In this document: positions 52,453 through 63,919 of the stretch, piece by piece
Layout: each line of letters opens with the position of its first letter
Numbering within the stretch: position 1 is the stretch's first letter
Source: Closterium sp. NIES-65
Taxonomy: Eukaryota; Streptophyta; Zygnematophyceae; Desmidiales; Closteriaceae
Assembly: GCA_948144175.1 (NCBI GenBank)
Contig: CANXME010002538.1
Span: 959,501-1,023,500 of the forward strand
Length of the DNA: 64,000 nt
Reading direction: 5' to 3'
Notes under the pieces: model-generated
The model's input: only the letters and a program-made list of their open reading frames with translations
Database searches by the model: none
Told to the model about the DNA's origin: nothing
Made by a program: the position numbers and the translations under genes

Positions 52453-53111
52453 GAGAGTAGCCCAGGGGCACGTTGCGAAGGACCAGGTGCGTCTCGCCCC
52501 TGGCCCGAGCGAGCGTGAACTCCTCGTTCGGATCAGTGAAGACCTTGACTTCCATCGCACGATTGTTAGACAGACGCACAGTAACCGGAAACAGATTGCG
52601 GAAAATTCTGGCATCGTTGGCAGAGGGCCAGGAGAAAGAATGCCAGGAATAGGTGCTGCGAGGGAGCCGCAGGGCCTCACCAGTTGCGGACTCAAACGAG
52701 GGGATGACGCCGTTGAAGGCCTGACTGTTGATGAGAGAGGAGATGCGCGTGAGAACAGCTGCACGAACCTCTTCCGCCGAGGCTTCGGGGAAAATGATGT
52801 CGACCAACAACTGCGTGTTGCGTGTCACCGCCTGCAGGATCGCCCCGACCGATGTACGGTGGCGGCGAAGATTCCGGTAGAGAGCGTTAGGAGCAAGGTC
52901 CGTGGCCAGTGCAGTGGCAACAGGCGCAGGTTCAGGTTCCGGCGGCGCAGGACGAGAGTTTGGAGCAGGCGCCTGTCGAGGCGTGGGCTGAGCAGGCGCG
53001 CGAGCAGGCGTGGGCTGAGCAGGCGCGCGAGCAGGCGTGGGGCCCGTGGCGGCAGAGCTGCCGGAAGAGCTTGCGCGAGGGATCAGATGAGGCGCCGAGT
53101 GAGACGCCGCG
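52453..53111 (-). pseudogene. LINE ORF1, middle part
   Basis: Read from 53111, the frame ASHSAPHLIPRASSSG runs on through a Pro/Ala/Arg-rich repeat (PTPARAPAQ, twice) to VTRNTQLLVDIIFPEASAEE and ...LVLRNVPLGYS at 52453. The last part looks like a folded nucleic-acid-binding domain. Joining to 45021 at the GAGAG site preserves the frame. It also joins in frame to 60786 on its N-terminal side. Confidence 0.75.
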
Positions 53112-53243
53112 TGTGAAATTATGAAACAGGAATGAAATGACTAAGTCTGAAAACAGTACAAATAGCAAACCCTAAGTGGGTTGTACCCCCTATGGGATAC
53201 CCCACTGTAGCCTACACAAACAGGTAAGCTATATGTTCTGACA
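53112..53243 (-). repeat. E3 3' LTR
   Basis: 132 bp with TG...CA ends, containing AAACCCTAAGTGGGTTGTAC (telo-box). Confidence 0.96.
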
Positions 53244-53447
53244 CACCCCCATAGGCAAAGTGGGGGAGAACAAGGGGTCACAAGACCAGTCAAGCAAAGC
53301 AAAGCAAGCTCGGGGTGGATCACAAAGTCACCACACAGTCCGAGCACAAGAGCAAGGCCAAAGGCCAGTTCACATGCAAGAGTACAGACATATATATAAA
53401 GCAAGACAAGCAAGAGCAGGTATATATATGTCACAGTACAAGAAAAG

Positions 53448-56400
53448 TCAAGAAGAGAGCAAGTGAGGCAAGACAGGCACAAGACCCAGCTGGGTACAAA
53501 AGCGCTGATGGTCACAAGGCGCAAGTGCCTTGGTGAACACATCGGCAGTGTTGGCCTCAGAGGCCACGTACGCAAGTCGCAACTGACCACGCTGCTGCAG
53601 CTCACGAGCAAGGAAGTAGCGGAGAGCAATGTGCTTCGTTCTGTGCTCCAAGCGCTGCTCTCGACACAAGGCCAGCATGGCCTTGTTGTCTACGTACAGC
53701 ACTGGAGGAGAACGAGGCCGCTCTCCAAAGTCAGTCAGCAGGTAGGTGAGCCAGCGAAGCTCCTGTGCAGCCATGGCCCCGGCGTAGATCTCAGCCTCAC
53801 AACTGGAGCCGAGAACCGAAGACGAGCGAGTAGACCGCCACGAGACAGAGCCGGAACCAAGGCTGAAGGTGTAACCCTGCGACGACCGCTGCGTAGCCTG
53901 GTCGTCAGCCCAAGAAGCGTCCGCGTGGCCTGTAAGGACCACTGGACTCCGCCCTCCAAGCACTAGCCCCATGCCCGACGTACTGCACAGGTAGCGCAAT
54001 ACCCTCTTCGCTGCAGCCATGTGCTCTGGTCGGTGTCTACCAGGAGCAACATAGCGTGCAAGAATGCTCAGAGGGTATGCAAGGTCAGGTCGTGTGCAGG
54101 TCATCAGGTACATGAGGCAGCCAACAAGCTCCGCATACGGACCACTCGACTCTACGGACTCATCCGAAGGCAGAGCTGAGAGTGAGTGGCGAGTAGGCAG
54201 AGGAGTGGCCTGAGGCGAGGAGTACGTGAAGCCGAAGCGCTGAAGGACCTGCTGCACCATGTGTGACTGAGTCAAGGTGATGGTGCGGCGTGCTCTGTCC
54301 CGAGTGATCTGCAAGCCAAGGTAGCTGCGCAGTTCACCCAGGTCTGTGCACGTGTGTCTCTTCAGCAGCTCGGACTTCACGTAGGCGAGTCCAGCAGTGT
54401 CCGCTGTGGCAAAGACCAAGTCGTCGACGTACACGAGGATGTAGAACGGCGGCAGAGAAGTGTCGGTGCGCAGAAACAGCGACGGGTCAGCAATAGAAGG
54501 AGCAAACCCAAGAGCCGCAAGCGTAGTCCTCAGTGTGTCGTGCCACTCACGCGGTGCCTGGCGGAGACCGTAGACTGGCCGTCGGAGGCTCCACTGGGTG
54601 CCAGGAGGGAAAGTCCCAGTGAAGCCAGGCGGACGGCGCAGCCAGATCTCCTCGTGCAGGCTACCCTGCAGGAACGCAGTGCTGAAGTCGAGAGAGTGAA
54701 GCTCGTAGTCGCGCTGAGCGGCTATGTGCAGCAGCACCCGAAGAGTAGTCATCTTCGGGGTGGGGGAGAAGGTCTGAAAGTAGTCAACTCCCTGCCGCTG
54801 ACTGAAGCCACGAGCAACGTACCGCGCCTTGAAGACAGGTGGAGAGCCCGGCGGCCGCTTCACCCGGAAGATCCACATGCCACTGACGATGTTCGCCCCA
54901 GGAGGGGGAACCTCGTCAACGTAGGTGCCTGTGGACTTCCAGGAAGCCATCTCTGCATCCATAGCTGCCTGCCACTGAGAGGAGTAGGGACCCTCTACGG
55001 CCTCCACGTAAGAGCGCGGAGTCGGGATGTCTAGTGCATCCGGGTCTCCCTCAGGGGCAAGCAGTACAGACGCGAGATGAGGTGAAGCAGCCGCTAGACA
55101 CTGTAACTCCTCCTGCCTGTCCTCTAGGACGTCCGTGCCAAGAGCACACTCACCCCCGACGGACGGAGGACAGACAGACGCAGACTCAGCAACAAGACTA
55201 GCAGCGTAGTCTAGACGACAGCGAGCAGCAAAGTCGACGAGCTCAGCGACAAGAGCAGACGCAGCAGTGGACTCAAAAGAGGGGTCAGTGACAACAGTAG
55301 CAAGTAGACGTGTGACAGTAGGACTGGCAGCACGAAGAGAGTCCGACTCAGGGTCGGCAAGCGCAGGAAGAGAGGACTGAGGAGGAGAAGGCAAAGGGGC
55401 ACGCAGAGGAGCCGTGGACGGACGCAGAGACATCCGGTGCGTGCCAGGGACAGGAGGAGGACGCTGACGCGAACTGCGACCACTAGTGCGAGCAGTACGA
55501 ACAGGCGACGTGGGACGAGACGCAGGCTCACGACGCTCAGCAAGACCTCCAGTAGGACCAGTGTAAGGAGAGGGAGCAGGCAGTGGAGAGGAAGGCTCTA
55601 GCAGGGACTGCGACTGGACAGGCTGTGGACACTCTACTGGAGGAGAAAGACCAAGAACCTGCTGCAGGAGCGGAACGAAGTACGGCCGAGGCCGCGCGGC
55701 AGCTCCAGACTCAGCAGGGACAGCACCAGTACCCTCAGCGACAGCACCGGCGCCACCCACACCTCCAGCGGCAGGACCTCCAGCAGCACCAGCAGTAGAA
55801 CCACCGCCAGGACCGACAGCAGTAGTCTCAGCACCAACACCCTCAGCAGCTCCAGCTCCAGGAGGACCCGCAGGCCCAGCAGCTCCGGGACTGGCAGTAC
55901 CAGCACCCTCGACGGGCGAAGAAGCACCAACTCCAGCTCCAGCAGCACCCCCAGACTCAGCAGCACGCCTCCAGCGGCGAGCGAACCACTCGCGCAGCTC
56001 CAGTGGAGAGAGGGGCTCCCGGCGAGGCGCAACAGGAGAAACCCCAGGCTCAGTAGCTCCAGACGCAGCACCCCCAGGCTCAGCAGATCCAGACGCAGCG
56101 CCCCCAGGCTCAGCAGCTCCCAGCTCAGCACCCCCAGACCCAGCACCTCCAGGCACAGCACCCCCCGGCTCCGCACCCCCCGACTCAGCACCCCCAGGCT
56201 CCGCACTCTCCGCAGCAGCACCCCTAGGCCCAGCACCCTCAGGCTCAGCTCCCTCGCGCACAGCACCCCCAGAGGCAGCACCCCCAGGCTCAGCACCCGC
56301 AGCAGCACCAGAGTCACCAGTAACCTCAACAGGGTCAGCGGCGTCTACCTGGGACACACGTGAGGGAGCAGGAACCTGAGGGGGGAGGGGGTCTACCGGG

Positions 56401-59400
56401 GGGGGAAGCGGTACCAGGAAGTCCGGGGGAGGGGGGGGGGAGGGAGTACGGTAGGGGAAGAGACGGTAGAAGGGGACGGACTCGTCGAACGTGACGTCCT
56501 GGGAGGACAGAACACGACGAGAGGAGGGGTGGTAAAACTGCCACCCAGGGGCGTCAGTGGGGAAGCCAAGGAAGACACAGGGAGCAGCACGAGGAGACAG
56601 CTTGTCCGCAGACAAGTCGCGGACAAACGCCCGAGATCCCCAGACACGGAACGCAGACGCATCGCCAACCTTCCCTGTCCACAGCAAGGCTGGGGACATA
56701 GCAGGCCTAGAGACCCGGGGGTGAAGGTTGAGCTGATGCGCCGCGTACCTCACAGCGAACGGCCACAGAAAATGGGGAGCAGCCGCATGCATCATGGACG
56801 TACGAGCGACATCCATGACCATGCCAATGCGGCGCTCAGCAATCCCATTTTGCTGTGGTGAGTCCGGAAGCGTGAAGGTCTGGCGGATCCCTCGTGCACG
56901 AAAGTAGTCTCGTAGAAGGCGAGAGGAGAACTCTCCACCTCTGTCCGAGTGCAGACGTAGAACAGGAAAGTCCGAGCCGAAGCTCTGCCTGAGCTGGAGA
57001 CGAGCCTCGCGGATCCAGTCGATCAGCACCTCAGTGACCGCACCCTTGCTGCGCAAGGGGAGGACTGTGGTGTAACGCGAGTAGTCATCAACCACCAACA
57101 GGAAGTAGCGCTCGTGACCCTGCCCACGGACGGGGGCTGGGCCCCACACATCCATGTGAAGCGTCTGCAGGGGAGCCTCTGTCGGGGGGAAGTGGGAGGA
57201 GTGAGGAGCAGCCCGGAGGCGACCCTCGACACAGGGGACACAGGAAGGTCCTGGCCCGGAGGGGAGAGGAGGGAGAGTCTGGGGAAGACCAGAGACAAGG
57301 ACACGGGAAGCCATGCTCCGAAGACGGGGCAGGGAGGGGTGGCCAAGACGGTGGTGCCACAGGAGAGTCTCGTGAGACAGGAGACGGCAAGAACAGGGGG
57401 CAGACTCAGGACCTGACCGGGACGCTGCAGCAAGCTCCTGACCTGACGCAGCTACCTGACCGGACACAGGGACAGGAGGAGGCGAGGTGGTCAGAGTGTA
57501 GAGGCTCGACCCCGGCCGACGCGAGAACGTGGCCAGGTGCCGGCCTGTGCGTGCGTCCGTGCAGTGGGTCACCCGCTGACTCGCAGGAGTGAACTGGTGG
57601 ACCCCCGCATCCTGTAGGGCTGCACCACTCACCAAGTTCGTCGAGAACGAGGGAAGGTACAGACCAGACAGGGCGCCCGAAGGGGCAGCCGGACACGGGA
57701 GGACAGTGGAGAAGTGAGACAGGACAGGACCCCCAGAGGGGTCCGCCAGGGAGACCGCAACCGGCCGGCCAAGAGGCGTGAGGGTAGTGCGGTCTCGAAA
57801 GAAGGAGCGAGAAGCTCCGGAGTCAAGTGTGAAAGTGAGGGAGGACGAGGGCGACTCAGTACCTGAAAGCGCAGTCTCACCAGTACCTGAGAGCGCAGAC
57901 GCACTGGCACCTAGAGCAGCAGCCTCACAAGCACCTAGCGCAGCAGTACCAATGCCCGGATCGGGCTGGAAACACCGGTAACCCTCATTCTCATCACTAA
58001 TAGTCACAGCATACATAGCAGCAAGGATAGCATCGAAATCAAGATCAAAGATCGCAACACCAGCCCTAAGGAGCTCATCCCAACGAGGGATCTCACTGGC
58101 CCCGGGGAACTGCTGACGCCAAGCGTCCGTCAGGCGGCCAAAGCAGCGCGAGGTGGCGTGGGCACCCCCACACTGCTCACCCGCGCGGTCGCCGGAACGA
58201 AGGACGTAGGTGCAGGGACCAGTACCCCCACCCCTCTGGCGCCCAGCGTACCACTCACGAAGCTACTGGGGCGGAGGGATGTCACGCGAGCGCTGCTGCT
58301 GCTGCCGCTGCGAGCGCTGGCCACCACCACCGCCACTACGCTGCTGAGTGCCACCCCGGCCAGATCCGCTCCCTCCACCACCTCCTGCTCCTCCGCCGCC
58401 GCCTCCACCGCCTCCACCGCCTCCACCGCCTCCACCTCCTCCGCCCCCACCTCCGCCGCTGCCACCTCCACCACCGCCGCCACCACCACCACCTTCTCCG
58501 CCGCTGCTGCCACCACCACCACCACCACCACCACCACTACTCCCGCCGCCACCCCCACTCCCACTGCCGCCACCTCCGCCACCTCCACCGCTCCCTCCAG
58601 CTCCACTCGCGCCCCTGCTTCCCTTGTTCCTGCTGGAGCGACGTCTCCCACTAGGGGCAGACGCCGCGCCGACCGACTCAAGACCAAGCAGGTCGGCAGC
58701 GGCAGCAGAGGCAACAGAGGGCAGCAAGGGTGAAGGAGAGCACCCCTCAAAGATGGGGGTGCGAGGGTCACCACGAGAAGCCCCTACAGCAACTATGCTC
58801 TTCTCAGCTGAGAGGAGGGCCTTCTCGAGGAGGTCAACGGTGAGAGTGGTGGGACAGACAGCTAGGAACTGGTCCCTGACTACACGAAGGGAGTCAGGGA
58901 GGCGCGCGACTACGTAGTAGAGAGTGATGTACATGGGGGGGGGGTTCTTAGCGCAGAACTCAGCAGGAAGGGCGGCGCGGTAGCGAGTGTCACTAGTGCG
59001 GAGGTGCGTAATGAGGTCAGCGACAGTGGGAAAGGCAGAGAGGTCAGGAAAGAGGTAGGGAAGCATGAGACGAGTCAGTGCAGCAGTGGCAGGGGAGGAG
59101 TAGCGCGCAACTACAGCGTCGTACAAGGTCTGAGCACTCTTGTACTGACTAAAGTGCGCTCGCTCGGAGGTAGGGAGGTGGCGACGCACAGCAAGACGTG
59201 CAGCAGCATCGCGGGTGGCCCACTGAGAGCGGACAGTGGGATCAGCATCAGCAGCAGGAGCAGGAGAGGCGCCAGAGGTGAGGTCAAAGAGAGAAAGGCC
59301 GTCAGCTCTGTCGCACTGTAAGAACAGCTGCAGGTCATCTAGCCAGACCTCAAAATCAATGGCGCGACCCTCCGCGTCAAACGCTAGGACACTAGGGGTA

Positions 59401-59405
59401 GCCAT
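53448..59405 (-). pseudogene. E3 Gag-Pol polyprotein with one in-frame TAG
   Basis: The 1986-codon frame starts at ATG 59405 (MATPSVLAFDAEGRAIDFEV). UBN2-type gag domain about 1-170; glycine-rich stretch about 240-370; TAG at codon 381 (58263-58265), where relatives have CAG in QQLREWY; zinc-knuckle-like segment near 400-415. Protease DSGA at about 528; pre-integrase HETLLWHHRLGHPS near 700; integrase DDE residues in HMDVWGPAPV, HSDRGGEF and QNGIAERR (about 760-865). A linker with GGAEP and GGAAS repeats follows, then RVT_2 with YVDD near 54430 and RNase H to the stop at 53448. All domains look complete. Gag-Pol readthrough of the TAG cannot be excluded, but the CAG of the sister copies argues for a point mutation. 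Confidence 0.92.
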
Positions 59406-60624
59406 GGCTACGACAGTAAAGCAGTGCAAGCAGTAGGGGAAGAGCACGCAGTGACAGTGGGACTGTGCTCACCAGGCAGGGCAGGTCGTGCAACTCGACA
59501 GAAAAGGCAGCTCGGCGACCGGGCGGCTCGGGTGCACAGCGGCTCGGCTCCCGGGCGGCTCGGCGACAGGGCGGCTCGGGTGGAGGGCGGCTCGGCTCCC
59601 GGGCGGCTCGGAGGCAGGGCGGCTCGGGTGCAGGGCGGCTCGGCTCCCGGGCGGCTCGGCGGCTGAAGGGCGGCTCGGCTGCTGCAGGGCGGTTCGGCTG
59701 CTGTGTCGTGGCGGGGCCGGGACAGGAGACGGCGGGGCCGTCAGGGTGCAGCGGCGGGGCCGGGACAGGAGACGGCGGGGCCGTCAGGGTGCAGCGGCGG
59801 GGCCGGGACAGAGGACGGCGGGGCCGTCAGGGTGCAGCAGCGGGGCCGGGACAGAGGACGGCAGGGCCGTCAAGTGGGACGACGGGGCCGTCAAAAGGGG
59901 GGACGGCGGGGCCGTCAGGTTGCAGCGGCGGGGCCGGCAATGTGCAGCGGCGGGGCCGTAAGAGGTGCAGCGGCGGGGCCGGGAAAGGGACGGGCGGAGC
60001 CGTCAGGTGCAGCGGCGGGGCCGTCTGAGGTGCAGCGGCGGGGCCGGGAAAGGGACGGGCGGAGCCGTCAGGTGCAGCGGCGGGGCCGTCTGAGGTGCAG
60101 CGGCGGGGCCGGGACAGGGACGGGCGGAGCCGTCAGGGTGCAGCGGCGGGGCCGAGACGGGGACGGGCGGGGCCGGTACAGGAAGCGGCGGGGCCGTCAA
60201 GGTGCAGTGACGGGGCCGTCTGAGGTGCAACGGCGGGGCCGGGACAGGGACGGGCGGGGCCGTTGAGGTGTAGCGGCGGGGCCGTCTGAGGTGTAGCAGC
60301 GGGGCCGGCCGGGCCGGGCCGTCAAAAATCGAACGGCGGGGCCGTCAAACGCAGGGCCCGCGGCCGCGACGAAGCGGCCGCGTGGCCGATTCGAGGGCGG
60401 CGGGGCGCAGCCGGGCCGAAAGTGGCGGCGCGGCGCGGCCGTAGAGCCCGCGCGACGTGGGCCCGAGCCGCGCGCGCTAAAAAAAATTTGCGCGCGCGAC
60501 TCGCAGGGGCCCACACGGGCAGCGCGAGCCGCACTAAGGGTAGGGGAGGGGGGGGAGCGCGACTCGGGGAGAGTAGGGCGCTCCGGGCAGAGCGAAATCT
60601 GTGGGTGGGCCCAAAAAAAAATTC
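59406..60624 (-). repeat. E3 5' leader, GC-rich minisatellite
   Basis: It contains GGCTCGGCTCCCGGGCGGCT-type repeats (59510-59690) and GCAGCGGCGGGGCCGTCAGG-type repeats (59710-60300). Toward the PBS is a non-repeated block with AAAAAA, GCGCGCGACTCGCAGGGGCC and GGGGAGAGTAGGGCG shared with E2. No independent gene is called. Confidence 0.8.
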
Positions 60625-60653
60625 GGTCCTTAGGAGGGACCTGCTCTATACCA
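60625..60653 (-). other. E3 primer-binding site and adjacent hairpin
   Basis: On the - strand TGGTATAGAGCAGGTCC abuts the 5' LTR and matches the complement of the initiator tRNA-Met 3' end with one base missing after TGGTAT. GGTCCTTAGGAGGGACC (60625-60641) forms a small hairpin overlapping it, conserved in E2. Confidence 0.8.
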
Positions 60654-60785
60654 TGTGAAATTATGAAACAGGAATGAAATGACTAAGTCTGAAAACAGTA
60701 CAAATAGCAAACCCTAAGTGGGTTGTACCCCCTATGGGATACCCCACTGTAGCCTACACAAACAGGTAAGCTATATGTTCTGACA
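60654..60785 (-). repeat. E3 5' LTR
   Basis: Identical to 53112-53243 over all 132 bases as far as I can compare by eye. Confidence 0.96.
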
Positions 60786-61035
60786 CCGCGGCAACGCCAG
60801 AGGTACCAGCAGCCGAAGGATGCCCCTCACTGCACAGCTTTTTAGTGGCGGGTTCACCCGTCGAGGTCGACTGAGCACCGGCAGGAACGGAAGAAGCAGC
60901 TCCATCGTGGAGATCGAGAAGGACTCCGTTAGGAAGATCCTCGAGGAACTCGTCTCCGAGTTCACCAAGCATTTCGTCTCCCGCAGGGATCTACCCTTCC
61001 GTCATGGCGTGATCAGGATTGTGCTCAGTAGCCAT
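60786..61035 (-). pseudogene. LINE ORF1, N-terminal part
   Basis: ATG at 61035 opens MATEHNPDHAMTEG and meets TAG at 60991-60993. The same frame resumes with a Met at 60972 (MLGELGDEFLEDLPNG) and runs to the E3 insertion. After removing E3 and E1 with one target duplication each, the frame from 60972 to 44168 totals 1695 bases (565 codons) without a stop. A TATAAATC on the - strand at 61073-61080 lies about 40 bases upstream of ATG 61035. Confidence 0.7.
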
Positions 61036-61333
61036 GGTTGCGAGGGGTAAGTATAAGCTCGCCAGAGGCCTTGATTTATACCCAACTGGAAATGGGAGGA
61101 GACGCCTCTCCAAACAGGAAGCGAGATATCGTGGAAAGGCAGCGAGCCAGATCGCGCAGCGAGAGAGGAAAGGCGGTTCGAGAAGAACTTGGTGCCTTGG
61201 CGATGGCCATAGCACCCAGAGTAGGCTGACTGGACGCCAGATCGACAGTCTGAGTCGGTAATGGGCGCATGTGCGCGAAACTTAGGAGCCAGGTAAACAT
61301 GGGGAGCCTTACGTTGGCAATGCCATAGCTGAG

Positions 61334-61820
61334 TCAAGCCGGGGTCAGGAGGACGAAACAGAAGCGCCGCAACAGGCTTGCATGGTGAAGGACATCCAAC
61401 CGTGGTCCAGTCGAGAATTCAAAAGAAGCAAAAATGGTAGTCATAAGGATAAGAAGGCAGGCTCCCAAAATTATGGAAAGAAACGACGCCACCGGCAGAC
61501 CGGGAGTAAATCCCGTAAGTTTGACACGCTGGAACAGCACAGCAACCAGAAGTTAGGAAGGAACTATTAGCAGCAGGACTCACCTTTCCCAGAAGTTTGG
61601 AGCAGAAATCCACGTCATGAGGAAGAATGAAAGAACCCAGGAACCTGTGCACAGGACACTCGTTACAAGAAAAGGGACCAAGCTTACCTCTCAGTAGAAC
61701 GTCTTCCTGTTTACTACGAATGCAAAGAGCATTTTTCGCGAGACGAACTAGCGGCGTAGAGGGACAGCCGAGGTTGCTGTAAGCGAGGACGATGAGCAGC
61801 AGGGAAGCGGAGAGCTTCAT
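61334..61820 (-). CDS. Predicted small secreted/membrane protein, two exons
   Basis: Exon 1 is 61820-61584 (79 codons) and exon 2 is 61528-61334 (64 codons plus stop). The 55-base intron has GTGAGT, a CTAAC branch-site match about 30 bases before its end, and TTCCAG; both exons are in phase 0. The N-terminus MKLSASLLLIVLAYSNLGC is a typical signal peptide or lipobox-like leader. The middle has paired cysteines (SCNECPVHRF). Exon 2 supplies one transmembrane segment (FLSIILGACLLILMTTIF), giving a type I topology with a short basic tail. I do not recognise the family. The LINE begins within about 300 bases of its stop codon. Confidence 0.55.
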
Positions 61821-63919
61821 TTTTCGGAGATCCGTTGTCCCTCTCAGATTTTCGGAGTGGCCGTGGATCAGTATCAGGGAACGTTTTGCACGCGAGGGCA
61901 GGGAGGTAGCCACCACGCGAGGTGGTCCGAGCTCGAGCTAGCGTTGACCCCACGTGCTCCCCCCTCGCCCCCTTTTCCCGTCGAGATAATCCGTCTCCGT
62001 CGACGGATTCCGTCTCGACTCGATGGCAACGAAGCAGAAAACGATAAGGCTGAAACACGCCATTGCGTGATTTCCTACAGAGCACAGCTGCCTTCGAAAT
62101 TATAAGTTGTATGTAAAAATGTAAACTTAAACAGCAAGAGAGACGCAATGAGAAGTTAAAGGGCCTGTAAAATTGGGCAAGGCGTCAGAAAAATGGCCAT
62201 AATAATGTAATTTCATCTGCATTTCTATATTTGAATTATATTTTGTTTAAAAAAAATGTTGCTTCCTATAAGGGGGTGTCAAGCTCATTCATTTACTGAT
62301 CGTAAATTTCTTCAGTTACAACATTTTGCGTTGTAACACTGAGTTTTACAAAAATGCCAGACACGATTGGCTCCCATTCACGATAGACACACCTCCTGCA
62401 CGTAGTTCGAATCGTGTGACGAACGTTACAGGAATCAGCGTGCGCATCGAACAATGGTACAGAAGCGCGCCCTGCCCACTACAGTGAGTGCCCATCGTAT
62501 TGCGCACACGGTTTTGCCAGTCTCGCCTGACACTCGCCAAAACCAGTAGTGGAAGCGCTAGCTTGGCGAAAATTCAAACCCTTCAGTTGACGAGTGAGCC
62601 GGTTAACTCGGTTTCCACGTGGCACTCGCACTGTTGAAGTCTGTGTGGGGGAATGAGTCCACACGCTAGATTTGACAAAAGGGTGGACTCGACACAGGTT
62701 GCATTCGTTCATAGGTACGGTGATCAATTTTGAACCCCGTATCGTGAGGAGGTACTAAATTTCCCGAAATGAACGAGATGGATACGCCCTAATTATCAAT
62801 CTCTCTACTACATTTGGAATGTGCTTCCGCAGTACACGCATTGTCTGTTTGAAAACGCGCAACGTAAAGCATGATTCGGTCACATGGCAAAAGTAGAACT
62901 ATTTTGTTATAGCAATTGTCTCAATCGACGAACCGGCTCTCTGTGCTATAAGATCCTACCGCCCTTTGAACATCATGTTCTGCATAAATATGCTATTCAA
63001 CGACATGAACGACGTGGCTCAAATCACGGGCCGCAGCCGAAGACGGTTCTACAACGAGAAGTATCCCTCATGCCAACGACATTAGGGTTCCTGAGGAGAG
63101 TACTCTATAACGGTGGGAGCTGAACTGTTGTGGTATCAGTGATCGTAGCTTGTGTTGTGTTCCCAATATTTGCTTGTTTCTCGAGCAACCTAGCAAGAGT
63201 TTCACTAGCAAAACGTGAATACAAAGTGTAGAATGCTCAGGAATTACAATGGTAAAGTGATTACATCTGGAACCTAGTAGCCTGGCGGCTAGGAAGGTCG
63301 ACCTCCAGCGCAGCAACAGGGTGACCTGCCAGCAGAGCATCGACGGTCTGCCAACGCAGCAGGGAGGCGGTTTGCCAACTCTGCAAGTCAACGACCTGCC
63401 AGCGCTGCGTCTGTGCAGCTTGCCAGCGCTGCAGCAAGGCGGCTAGCCAGCGTTGCAGATGCTCCACGTCGACCTCGTGATACCAGCCCAAGGTCGTCCT
63501 CGTCAAAGACTGTACTGGCGAAACTTGCACACCTGCCGTTTCACTGTCGAGCAACTTCCATCGACGAGTTCGACGTTGCTCGGTCGAACAGCGTCCGCCA
63601 AAACTAGCTCGGCAAGCAGTTCCCATTGACCAGCGCTCCTCGATGGGCCTTGTCGCCCCAGCACCTCGTGACAGGCTCGTCAGCCAGCGATGTCCGTCGA
63701 CGTCATCGTCCGGTTCTCGTCGAGCATGACTCCTGCTCGACCACAGCTCCTGTCGACCAGCGAGGGGCAACTCGAATACCACCCCGCCGTGCTCTCCGAG
63801 TCGACGCCGAGTTCGTCTTCGCTCAAGCGGGGGCGGGGCCTGTCTATTCAACAGCATTGATACAACATACAATGAAGTGTTTTCGAAGACGATACGACGA
63901 CAACTGATTGCCGTATGCT
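61821..63919. other. Gene-poor region with a 24-bp minisatellite
   Basis: 61821-62110 is the probable promoter side of the small gene. 62110-63260 is AT-richer with no supported gene. At 63324-63467 about six copies of a 24-bp unit (CTGCCAGCGCTGCGTCTGTG core) occur. On the - strand they encode an eight-residue LQRWQAAQ-like repeat within a 234-codon frame (63261-63965) whose start lies inside an LTR, so I do not call it a gene. Confidence 0.45.

Larger units (their letters stand above)
53112..60785 (-). mobile_element. Ty1/Copia element E3, near-intact, identical LTRs
   Basis: The 132-bp LTRs at 53112-53243 and 60654-60785 are identical by eye and flanked by CCGCG at 53107-53111 and 60786-60790. 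Order on the - strand: 5' LTR, PBS (60637-60653), GC-rich leader, Gag, PR, INT, linker, RT, RNase H, 3' UTR, polypurine tract CTATGGGGGTG (53244-53254), 3' LTR. The only coding lesion seen is one TAG in Gag. It is the youngest of the three insertions and interrupts LINE ORF1. Confidence 0.96.

Noticed and set aside
63129-63145. TGGTATCAGTGATCG resembling a tRNA-Met primer-binding site
   Set aside because: No LTR with a CA end precedes it and no element body follows; likely chance.
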